This document shows positions 13,198 through 20,667 of a stretch of 21,304 bases of DNA, piece by piece. Source of the DNA: JBGSKY01 sp041740995 (lineage in GTDB: Bacteria > Planctomycetota > Planctomycetia > Pirellulales > Pirellulaceae); assembly GCA_041740995.1 (NCBI GenBank), contig JBGSKY010000022.1, positions 1 to 21,304 of the forward strand, given 5' to 3'. The translations under genes were made by a program, and so were the position numbers. The number at the start of each line of letters is the position of its first letter. Position 1 is the first letter of the stretch. The notes under the pieces were generated by a model, which was given only the letters and a program-made list of their open reading frames with translations, was not told where the DNA came from and ran no database searches.

Positions 13198-13696
13198 ATT
13201 GCGGCCTCAGTTTCCAAAGTTCGATAGTTCGACTCGCCGCCGGTTTGCTTGCAATAGAGCGATTGCGCACCGGTTGCTATGGCGTAGCCATCGTGTTGGA
13301 TCGGTCTGGCAAGATATAGCAGTTGAATCGATTTTCTCAGTTTTGCCGAAGATCCGGTTTTTTATGGTAAATCGGGCGTGTTTCTCGGTGTACGCCGCCA
13401 CAAAAGTCCTTCCTGTACCGCCAATCCCAGGATCACTGGCAAAGCTCGACCGACACGTTGGCCAGGACCCGTTCTGGCATTTTTGCTAGATGCCATGACA
13501 GGGGCGCGGCCTACTTTGGAGAGTCGTTCCAACTCCAACAATCATGTGGCATTGGTGAATCGAATCGCTTGCAGTATCTTGTGAATACTGCTCTGTAGGC
13601 ACGGTAAGTAAGAACAGCGACGGCTGATCGCGCGTTCTGCAAAGCCGCGACATCTGGCGACTCGCATCATTTGGCTCACCATTCAAAAAAGCTTCG
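13198..13696. other. Divergent intergenic region between the exported protein and sdhC
   Basis: No convincing gene is seen in 499 bases; short frames here lack family features. Two small inverted repeats stand out: TGGCAT/ATGCCA (13475-13495) and GCAGTAT/ATACTGC (13571-13591). Both upstream promoters must lie here, but I could not place them confidently. Confidence 0.5.
13571..13591. promoter_or_regulatory. Inverted repeat upstream of the sdh operon
   Basis: GCAGTAT and ATACTGC are exact complements around CTTGTGA, 105 bases before the sdhC ATG. It has the size of a dimeric regulator site. There is no T-run, so a terminator is unlikely. The assignment is tentative. Confidence 0.3.
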
Positions 13697-14533
13697 ATGA
13701 ACTCATTTTTTCTGCGTCATGAATTCCTAGTTCGCCGCCTACATTCGCTCAGCGGTCTTGTCCCAGTTGGCGCTTACATGACCGTCCATTTGACGACCAA
13801 CGCTAGCTTGATGGCCGGTCCGGGGCGATTTCAGTCGCTCGTAAACAGCATTCACAATCTTGGGCCAGTCTTGCCGCTCGTCGAGTGGGTTTTCATCTTC
13901 CTTCCGATCATTTTTCATGCCGTCGTCGGTTTTTGGATTGCCCAAACCGGTCGTTCAAACGCTCATATTTACGGTTACGCCAACAACTGGCGATACACTT
14001 GGCAGCGCTACACGGCGTACATTGCCACTGTGTTCATTTTCTTTCATGTGTTTCATTTGCACGGCTGGTTCCACGCCGATTTTTGGTTGAAGAACATCGC
14101 TGAACCGTTGGGCATGGCTCAATTCAGACCGTACAATGCGGCGAGCACATTGGCGGTCGCACTTAGCGGTTGGGCTTGGCCGATCTTCTATATTGTTGGT
14201 GTGGTCGCTTGTACCTACCATTTAGCCAACGGCATTTGGACCGCAGGCATCACCTGGGGAGCTTGGATTTCGCCAGCCGGACAGCGACGAGCCAGTGTTG
14301 CGTGCACTGTTTTTGGTGTGGTGCTGACAGCCCTCGGATTGTCAGCGCTGTTTGCAGCAAAAACGACCAACGTCGAAGCGGCCAAGCTGACAGAAGACAA
14401 AATGTATGAGATGCGGGTTGAGACTGGCGAATTGAAGCCTGATCCGCATAAACGCAGTGGCGAACATGCCGACGAGGTAGCTCCTGCGACAACGGCTTTG
14501 CAGCCCGCGGCGGTTACGTCGTCTGTTGAATAG
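13697..14533 (+). CDS. sdhC: Succinate dehydrogenase cytochrome b558 subunit
   Basis: This is the membrane anchor of succinate:quinone oxidoreductase and carries two b hemes and the quinone site. The 278-aa protein shows five hydrophobic segments (about 17-33, 60-82, 106-125, 153-178, 201-221), as in the single-subunit, two-heme Bacillus type. Four candidate axial histidines sit in the expected helices: His31, His74, His117 (His120 nearby) and His175. The early RRLHSLSG motif is also typical. After the last helix there is a 50-residue hydrophilic tail rich in Glu, Lys, Ala and Thr that the roughly 200-aa Bacillus protein lacks. It is the first gene of sdhC-sdhA-sdhB, with 53 bases to sdhA. 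This enzyme type usually works with menaquinone. Confidence 0.93.
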   Translation: MNSFFLRHEFLVRRLHSLSGLVPVGAYMTVHLTTNASLMAGPGRFQSLVNSIHNLGPVLPLVEWVFIFLPIIFHAVVGFWIAQTGRSNAHIYGYANNWRYTWQRYTAYIATVFIFFHVFHLHGWFHADFWLKNIAEPLGMAQFRPYNAASTLAVALSGWAWPIFYIVGVVACTYHLANGIWTAGITWGAWISPAGQRRASVACTVFGVVLTALGLSALFAAKTTNVEAAKLTEDKMYEMRVETGELKPDPHKRSGEHADEVAPATTALQPAAVTSSVE

Positions 14534-14586
14534 CCGGTTACAAACCATAGATCAAACTCGCATCCGTTGAATAGGAATTTTCGTTG

Positions 14587-16569
14587 ATGGCAAAACCAAA
14601 AGTGGTAATCATCGGCGGCGGACTGGCTGGTCTGGCCGCTGCCTCAAAGTTCGGTGAACTAGGTGTCAACGTCGACCTGCTCAGCCTGACACCGGTGAAA
14701 CGATCGCACAGTGTCTGTGCTCAGGGTGGCATTAACTCGGTCAGCGATATGACGCGACAGGATGGCGATTCCGAGTGGAAGCATTTCGACGATACAATCT
14801 ACGGTGGTGACTTTCTTCAGCACCAACCGCCGGTCAAAGAGATGTCGTATTGGGCGCCGAAAGTCATCGACTTGATGGATCGCTTGGGAGTTACCTTCAA
14901 CAGAACTCCGGAAGGATTTCTGGATCGTCGGCGATTCGGTGGCACACTTTACAAGAGAACGGCTTTTGCCGGTGCGACGACCGGTCAACAATTGCTCTAC
15001 GCGTTGGACGAACAAACTCGACGCTGGCAATCCGAAGGGCTGGTCAAGAAATATGAGTTCTGGGACTTCTTGGGCCCAATCCAGGACGAAACAGGACGCT
15101 GCATCGGCGCGGTGGCTCAGGATATGATGTCGATGGAAATCCGTTCGTTCCCCGCTGACGCAGTCATCGTGGCGACCGGTGGCTGCGGTCTTGTCTATGG
15201 CCGTTCGACGATGTCAGTTTTCTGTACCGGCAGCGCGGCCAGTCGCGTTTTTCAAGCGGGCGGGAAGTACGGCAACGGCGAATTCATTCAAGTACATCCG
15301 ACAGCGATTCCGGGTGCGGACAAGCTGCGTTTGATGAGCGAATCGGCTCGCGGAGAGGGTGGCCGAGTTTGGGTGCCGCGAAAGCCGAACGATACTCGCG
15401 ATCCAAAATCAATCCCAGAAGATGAGCGCTACTACTTCTTAGAGGAGCGCTTTCCAAAGTACGGCAATCTCGTTCCACGAGATATCGCAACGCGACAGAT
15501 TTTCAACATCTGTGTTAACGAGGGGTTGTCTGTCGATCCGAACCGCATGTCCGTCTACCTTGACCTGACCCATATTCCGCGAGCGGAATTGGATCGCAAG
15601 CTGAGCGGTATCCTCGAGATCTATGAAAAATTCCAGGGCGTCGATCCTCGCGATGAACCAATGAAGATCTTTCCTGCCGTCCACTACAGCATGGGCGGTC
15701 TGTGGGTCGATTACGAGCGTAGCGGCGACGGCGGATTGGTTCCTGGCTCGCCAAAAAATCAAGTCACGAACATCCCAGGGCTTTACGCCATCGGGGAATG
15801 TGACTACCAGTACCATGGTGCAAATCGCTTGGGCGCAAACTCGCTGCTGAGCTGCATTTTTAGTGGTCTATTCAGCGCTCCTGGCATTCTAAAGTGGACC
15901 CAAAATCAATCGAAGTCGGCGTCAGAGTTGCCATCGAGTCTGTTTGAGTCCGCGGTCAAAAAACATCAGCAACGGCATGATTCGGTTCTGAAATGTGCAG
16001 GTGGCGAGAACCCATATCTTCTGCATCAGGAATTGGGCGACCTCATGACTCGGGCGGCAACAGTCGTCCGCGACAATAAGCAGTTGACGGACGCGTACGC
16101 CAAGACGCTTGACCTTCAAGAGCGAGCGGCGAAGTGCTCGTTGGCCGACATCGGAAACTGGAACAACCAAAATGTGATGTTCACCAAGTCGCTGCAGGAC
16201 ATGATTCCGATTGCCTTGTGCATTCTAAAAGGGGCGTTAATGCGAGATGAGTGCCGCGGGGCGCATTACAAGCCTGCCTTTGAGATGCCGCCGTTGACCG
16301 CTGACGATCCAGCCGAACGAATGCTTCAAGCCGAGCAGTGGTGCGATCGCTTCGAAGAAAACAACCGTAAGTATCTGAAGAGCTCAGTTGCATCTTGGAA
16401 AAATCCAGAGCCGGACATTGTTTATGAAGACGTTGACACGTCGTCGATTGCTCCACGTCCACGATTGTATGGCTTGGTTGGCGCTGAAGATATTGAAATC
16501 GCTTGGCGAAAACGAGTCGAGGCGAAAAAGAAAGCCGCACCGAAAGCTGAACTTGCATATCAACCTTAA
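14587..16569 (+). CDS. sdhA: Succinate dehydrogenase flavoprotein subunit
   Basis: SdhA oxidises succinate to fumarate on a covalently bound FAD (complex II, TCA cycle), facing the cytoplasm. The ATG at 14587 gives 660 aa; a TTG directly before it is in frame, but the ATG is better placed after AGGA (14573-14576). Motifs are the dinucleotide-binding VVIIGGGLAGLAAA (6-19), HSVCAQGGIN with the flavinylated His41, HPTAIPG (238-244), SARGEGGRVW with Arg255, VHYSMGGLWVD in the fumarate-site region, and GANRLGANSLLS near the FAD. At 660 aa it resembles the longer flavoproteins of the Wolinella/Bacillus branch rather than E. coli SdhA. The last residues are Lys/Ala-rich. A decayed REP-pair element separates it from sdhB. 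Confidence 0.96.
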   Translation: MAKPKVVIIGGGLAGLAAASKFGELGVNVDLLSLTPVKRSHSVCAQGGINSVSDMTRQDGDSEWKHFDDTIYGGDFLQHQPPVKEMSYWAPKVIDLMDRLGVTFNRTPEGFLDRRRFGGTLYKRTAFAGATTGQQLLYALDEQTRRWQSEGLVKKYEFWDFLGPIQDETGRCIGAVAQDMMSMEIRSFPADAVIVATGGCGLVYGRSTMSVFCTGSAASRVFQAGGKYGNGEFIQVHPTAIPGADKLRLMSESARGEGGRVWVPRKPNDTRDPKSIPEDERYYFLEERFPKYGNLVPRDIATRQIFNICVNEGLSVDPNRMSVYLDLTHIPRAELDRKLSGILEIYEKFQGVDPRDEPMKIFPAVHYSMGGLWVDYERSGDGGLVPGSPKNQVTNIPGLYAIGECDYQYHGANRLGANSLLSCIFSGLFSAPGILKWTQNQSKSASELPSSLFESAVKKHQQRHDSVLKCAGGENPYLLHQELGDLMTRAATVVRDNKQLTDAYAKTLDLQERAAKCSLADIGNWNNQNVMFTKSLQDMIPIALCILKGALMRDECRGAHYKPAFEMPPLTADDPAERMLQAEQWCDRFEENNRKYLKSSVASWKNPEPDIVYEDVDTSSIAPRPRLYGLVGAEDIEIAWRKRVEAKKKAAPKAELAYQP

Positions 16570-16588
16570 CTGAATTTGCTTTTCAACC

Positions 16589-16679
16589 TTAGTGGAATGG
16601 CGCGAGTCGTCCAGGGTTTTTGAATAGCAAGAAAGTATCGACAAGAGAAGAACCGGAGGGCACACGCCCTATCGCTTTA
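16589..16679. repeat. Decayed REP-pair element between sdhA and sdhB, copy 9
   Basis: The left half is TTAGTGGAATGGCGCGAGTC followed by GTCCAGGG; the right half is GAAGAACCGGAGGGCACACG followed by CCCTATCGCTTTA. Both halves match the family with several changes. It fills most of the sdhA-sdhB gap (16570-16705) and could act as an RNA-stabilising or partly terminating hairpin inside the operon. Confidence 0.7.
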
Positions 16680-16705
16680 GAAGACGAAGAAAAGAGAGAA
16701 AAGCC

Positions 16706-17566
16706 ATGATCGCTCCAGCCGAACCAGCCCTGAAACGCCCACGCCCTGACAAAGTCAACGTTCGAATTCTACGTCAAGATGGCCCAGGCGAAGAAGCATA
16801 CTGGGAACATCACGCTGTTGACTATGAACCTGATATGAACGTTATTAGCGTTCTGCAAAAAGTCGCAGCGCAAGCTCGTACTATCGATGGAAAGTCAGTC
16901 GCCCCGGTCTCGTGGGATTGTGGATGCCTGGAAGAAGTCTGCGGCTCATGCACAATGGTCATCAATGGCCGGGTTCGCCAGAGCTGCTCGGCACTCGTTG
17001 ACCGTTTGCAAGATGATCAACCGGGCGAAATCGAGCTGCGGCCGATGACCAAGTTTCCCGTCATCCGCGACTTGATGATCGATCGAAGCCGAGTCTTTCG
17101 TGCACTGGAAAAGGTGAAAGCTTGGGTTCCCGTCGACGGTTACTACGATATGGGCGCTGGCCCGCGTGTTCCAAGACAAGTCCAAGAGGAAGCCTATCCG
17201 CTGAGTCAGTGTATGAGCTGCGGTTGCTGCTTAGAAGCCTGCCCACAGTACACAAAAATTGAGTTAGAACGTGAGCCAAATGAGACTGACGAGCAATTCG
17301 CCGCTCGCAAGACTGAAGCTTATGATCAGGGGTTTGTCGGAGCCCACGCAATCTCGCAAGCCATGTTGTTCAATATGAACCCCGTCGGAAAAGCGATGGC
17401 TAACGAGCGAATTGAAGCGCTCATGCAACCCGGCGGCATCCAGGCTTGCGGTAATGCTCAAAATTGCGTGTCAGTTTGCCCAAAGGAAATCCCGCTGACT
17501 CGATCGATCGCACGCGCCGGTCGCGCCGCCACGGTGTACACTATCAAGAAGTTCTTCGACCGTTAA
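16706..17566 (+). CDS. sdhB: Succinate dehydrogenase iron-sulfur subunit
   Basis: SdhB passes electrons from FAD to the hemes and quinone through three iron-sulfur clusters. The 286-aa protein has an N-terminal ferredoxin-like domain with [2Fe-2S] ligands in CLEEVCGSC plus a distal Cys (Cys74, Cys79, Cys82, Cys94). A C-terminal domain carries CMSCGCCLEACP (Cys169, 172, 175, 179) and CGNAQNCVSVCP (Cys248, 254, 258), supplying the [4Fe-4S] and [3Fe-4S] ligands. The CLEEVCGSC form is typical of Bacillus-type SdhB, consistent with the two-heme SdhC. GAGAG upstream of the ATG is a reasonable ribosome site. It is the last gene of sdhCAB, followed by a hairpin. Confidence 0.96.
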   Translation: MIAPAEPALKRPRPDKVNVRILRQDGPGEEAYWEHHAVDYEPDMNVISVLQKVAAQARTIDGKSVAPVSWDCGCLEEVCGSCTMVINGRVRQSCSALVDRLQDDQPGEIELRPMTKFPVIRDLMIDRSRVFRALEKVKAWVPVDGYYDMGAGPRVPRQVQEEAYPLSQCMSCGCCLEACPQYTKIELEREPNETDEQFAARKTEAYDQGFVGAHAISQAMLFNMNPVGKAMANERIEALMQPGGIQACGNAQNCVSVCPKEIPLTRSIARAGRAATVYTIKKFFDR

Positions 17567-17627
17567 ATAACGGCATTTCAGCACTTAGGCGAATTCGTCG
17601 CAGACTTACGTCTTCGCAAGCAACCGA

Positions 17628-17674
17628 TGCGTAGTGGGAGCAAGCGATTCGTCTTGCTCCGGCTCTTCTACGCA
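17628..17674 (+). terminator. Two-part hairpin after sdhB
   Basis: TGCGTAG pairs with CTACGCA (17628-17634, 17668-17674), and inside it GGAGCAAG pairs with CTTGCTCC (17637-17644, 17653-17660). GTTTTGG follows. It lies about 60 bases after the sdhB stop and before the convergent pilus gene, so a terminator for one or both is likely, although the T-run is short. Confidence 0.5.
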
Positions 17675-17724
17675 GTTTTGGTCTTTGATTCAACGCGGAG
17701 CAGCGTTAGTTGTTTCAGGGCTCC

Positions 17725-18909
17725 TTAATCCACCTGGCTGCGGCGGAAGGCGTCGGCGAGCGATTCGTCTTGGCCGATGATCCAGCGTCGCCCGTCGGTT
17801 TCGACTTCGACGAAATTCGAACCGATCGCAGTGATCTTGCCGCTGATGCCCGCAAGGTCGAGGTCATCGCCGACTTGGACCGAAATTTTCTTGCCTTCAA
17901 TCCGCGAGGTGAACCACGCTTCCGGGCCGTTTCGACCGTTTAGCAAGGCTGTTACACGGGTTTGGGTCGCGAGATCGAATTTCGGTTCTGGTGTCGGCGG
18001 TGCAACTGGCGGCGGAGCGGTTACGACTTTGATTACGACTTCCTGGGTGCTCGAAGTCCGCGGAATGCCAGTGTCGGTCGCTCGCACGGTCACCTTGTAT
18101 TCGCCGATCTCTTTGGGAGTCCAAGCGAGCCGACCATCACGGATTTGTGCTCCTTCGGCTGTTGAATCAAGCAACTCGTAATTGACCTTTTGGCCTTCGT
18201 CGGGATCTTTGGCCGCTAGCTCGAAATCCAGCGGTGTTCCTTGGATTGTTGACGCAGTGGCGGAAGCTGACCACTTGGGCGGACGGTTGGCCGGAGCGAA
18301 GAGATTTCGATCAGCGATCAGCTTCACGTACTCGTCTGCTGAATGAGCCATCATTTTAAAATCCTTCAACTCCGGAATCGGCTGGTCCTTGCGAGCCGAA
18401 TCGATCGAGAGGATTTCGATTGTCAGTTTGACTGTCATCACGCCGTACTCTTTAGTCGGCTCCAGCTTCATATCGCTGATTCGGTGCAGATATGGCGACT
18501 CATAAAATCGATAGAGCATCTGAGTCAATTCGATCAGATTGGCGTCGCCGTTAAGCGAAAATTTCAGCGAATGATAAACGCCTGGCACCGTCGATTCGCT
18601 TAGGAAATTGTGCGACGAATTCCGGAGTTTCGAATCGGCCGCGAATCGAATCAGCCACTCGCCATAGATGGTCTTGGCCGCTTCGATATTACTGGGCAGC
18701 GAGCGCTCGGTTGCGTCTGAAATTTTTCGCCGCGCGAGCAGACCCTTCGTGATCGTATTGCTTTGGTCCATCGCGCGGCTCTGAGCGCTGTCCAGTCGCA
18801 TGTACTTCGCATCGAAGCTCGAACGAATCGAGTTCAACGTGTACTGACCAACGGCCAGCACAACAACGACTGCGACGCCGCCGGCGAGAATTTTTTCACG
18901 TTGATTCAT
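17725..18909 (-). CDS. PilO-like inner-membrane protein with Ig-like insert and PilP/GspC-like C-terminus
   Basis: This 394-aa protein belongs to a type IV pilus/type II secretion assembly platform. It has a short cytoplasmic N-terminus, one membrane helix (LAGGVAVVVVLAVGQYTL, about 8-25), a periplasmic helical stretch and an alpha/beta domain of PilO/GspM type to about residue 175. The motif ADRNLFAPANRPP follows, like the RN-(P/L)-F box of GspC and PilP. Residues about 213-300 look like an Ig/cadherin-type fold (FELAAKDPDEG, GRLAWTPKEIGEYKVTVRATD). A Pro-rich linker then leads to a small beta domain (VQVGDDLDLAGISGKITAIG, ETDGRRWIIGQDESL) resembling PilP/GspC HR. The ATG overlaps the stop of the PilM-PilN gene (ATGA) and has GGAG 8 bases upstream. 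Domain order is seen; family names are inferred. Confidence 0.75.
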   Translation of the reverse strand: MNQREKILAGGVAVVVVLAVGQYTLNSIRSSFDAKYMRLDSAQSRAMDQSNTITKGLLARRKISDATERSLPSNIEAAKTIYGEWLIRFAADSKLRNSSHNFLSESTVPGVYHSLKFSLNGDANLIELTQMLYRFYESPYLHRISDMKLEPTKEYGVMTVKLTIEILSIDSARKDQPIPELKDFKMMAHSADEYVKLIADRNLFAPANRPPKWSASATASTIQGTPLDFELAAKDPDEGQKVNYELLDSTAEGAQIRDGRLAWTPKEIGEYKVTVRATDTGIPRTSSTQEVVIKVVTAPPPVAPPTPEPKFDLATQTRVTALLNGRNGPEAWFTSRIEGKKISVQVGDDLDLAGISGKITAIGSNFVEVETDGRRWIIGQDESLADAFRRSQVD

Positions 18910-20492
18910 TGGGTTTTCTCCGGAGCGACAACGGCGGGCGTTGGGATAGGATCGGCTGGGACCGCTGCCGCGGCTGCAGGCGACGCATCTGGCACCGTCA
19001 ATTCCTCACCGGGCCAAGGCATCGAATCGCCCGCTTTGATAGTCATTTCGGCGGCACCGACCCATTTGTAAGTCGCGTTTTCGTCGCGAGATCGGTTCCA
19101 ACCGTTGGTACTGAACGTGTGGGTTGAATCGCGGAGCTGCTGTTCGACGGCGGGACCGAGCAGCCTTTCGGTAACGGCGACGTTGGCACGAATGGCCGCT
19201 TTTCCAGTCAGCGGTTGAATGTCGGCGGACAATCCGCCAACGACCATTTGGTCAGCCGGCAAGGCGTTGGCCGACAGGTACGCGAGTTGGTCGAGCCAGT
19301 TGACGCTGTTCTTTTGAAACGATTCAATCGCGGAACTGTCGGCGATCATTTTCACCGCCAGCTTGAGAGTCTCTTGGTTGTCAGCAATCTGATCTTCCAC
19401 CATCGCGATTTGCTGGTCGATAGCTCGATGCGAACTGATGTAGTAGTACAGCCCACCAAGCAAGAGCACGCCCGCAGCGACTCCGATTGCGATCAACTTG
19501 CCGACCGAACGCTTCTTGGGAATCGCTTTGCGAGGATTCAGGAAATCGATGTCACCGCCAGCGACCGGCGAACGATCTTTGACAAGCATTGGTGTCGACA
19601 ACGCGGCCGCGATTGACGCCCAACCGCTAAGCGGCAGATTCTCACCATCCTCAGAGGCCAGTTTGTTCAGATCGATCAGCGCCGACGGGGCAATCGCTTG
19701 GACCGGTTTGCCGATCAACGGTTCCAGTTCGGACGCTTGGTCAGGTCCTACATTGACCAACGCAACGCGATCGAAGCTGACCGGCGTTTCGCCTCCGGCA
19801 GCAGCCATAATCGTCCGCTTGATTTCACCCGCGAATCCGGTCAGCGGCTTGGTTGGTTCGATCGTCGAACGGATGCAACGCATGAAGCGAGCGGTGCCGT
19901 CCTTGCAAATAGTCAGCTCGCTGCCACTCTCGTTAGAATCGACCAGCAGGAATGCATCGCTGGTGGTCAGACCAGAAGCGGCGTGTTTCATCACAAAATC
20001 GCACAGCACCAGTGGTGCAAGCTGGATCGATTGCAAGTCCAAACCGGCGGCGATGCACGAGCGTCGCAAATTGTTGACGATGGTCGGTGCGATTGCAAAA
20101 GCGAGAACATTCGTTTGCGGCATCGCGTCGGCAGCAGCAGGTTCAATGCTCAGGGCATCTTTAGGCAAAACGACAAAGTCGATCGGCCAAGTTTCGCCAG
20201 CCATGGCGAACAGTCGTCCAGTCGAGAATCGCAACATGTCGGGCAATTCGTTTGGATCGTTCGTCGGCAAGCTGGCGACTCGCATTTCGACATCGGACCG
20301 GCGAACGATGGCGACACATTTTCCGCCGCGAACATTAGCCGTTTTGACCAACCGAACCAAAGCTTCGGGTGCGTCTTCGGGCGATTGAAGTGGCTCTTGG
20401 AGCAACCTTTCAAGCTGGACGTTCGTCCCGCTAGCTGACCCAACGGCCAGCCAGACGTGAGTCCGAGTGATTTCAATGGCGATAGGACGCAT
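18906..20492 (-). CDS. PilM-PilN fusion (GspL-like)
   Basis: This 528-aa protein joins two parts usually encoded by separate pil genes. Residues 1-310 resemble the actin-like cytoplasmic PilM/GspL domain: it opens with IAIEITRTHVWLAV and has a second lobe with SDAFLLVDSNESG. INLLP-like DFLNPRKAIPKKR (316-328) then marks the PilN start, followed by a membrane helix (331-352, KLIAIGVAAGVLLLGGLYYY). A periplasmic coiled coil and a small alpha/beta domain follow, and the Ala/Pro-rich tail ends VVAPEKTQ. GspL has the same overall layout. It would link the cytoplasmic assembly ATPase to the PilO partner encoded directly downstream. No Shine-Dalgarno precedes the ATG; TAGAAT occurs about 50 bases upstream. 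Confidence 0.75.
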   Translation of the reverse strand: MRPIAIEITRTHVWLAVGSASGTNVQLERLLQEPLQSPEDAPEALVRLVKTANVRGGKCVAIVRRSDVEMRVASLPTNDPNELPDMLRFSTGRLFAMAGETWPIDFVVLPKDALSIEPAAADAMPQTNVLAFAIAPTIVNNLRRSCIAAGLDLQSIQLAPLVLCDFVMKHAASGLTTSDAFLLVDSNESGSELTICKDGTARFMRCIRSTIEPTKPLTGFAGEIKRTIMAAAGGETPVSFDRVALVNVGPDQASELEPLIGKPVQAIAPSALIDLNKLASEDGENLPLSGWASIAAALSTPMLVKDRSPVAGGDIDFLNPRKAIPKKRSVGKLIAIGVAAGVLLLGGLYYYISSHRAIDQQIAMVEDQIADNQETLKLAVKMIADSSAIESFQKNSVNWLDQLAYLSANALPADQMVVGGLSADIQPLTGKAAIRANVAVTERLLGPAVEQQLRDSTHTFSTNGWNRSRDENATYKWVGAAEMTIKAGDSMPWPGEELTVPDASPAAAAAVPADPIPTPAVVAPEKTQ

Positions 20493-20593
20493 TGTTAAAG
20501 TTCTGTCTTTTGAGAAAAGGAATACCGTCTAACGTTCTATTCTAGTCAGCGACCGGTGAAATCATACGTTGCGCAATTTACGCATTCCAACGT

Positions 20594-20619
20594 GTAGGCC
20601 AAAACCGATCCTGGCCTAC
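20594..20619 (-). terminator. Hairpin between the GspK-like and PilM-PilN genes
   Basis: GTAGGCCA and TGGCCTAC are exact complements around a 10-base loop (AAACCGATCC). It lies about 50 bases beyond the stop of the GspK-like gene on the minus strand. No T-run follows, so it may be a repeat or a processing site rather than a full terminator. Confidence 0.35.
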
Positions 20620-20667
20620 CACTATTTGGCTACGACTCTTAGCCGACGACTTTTGAGCTACATCCAT

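Noticed and set aside
19498..20388. 296-aa plus-strand frame
   Set aside because: It is antisense to the PilM-PilN gene, is low in recognisable motifs and has a composition typical of a shadow frame.
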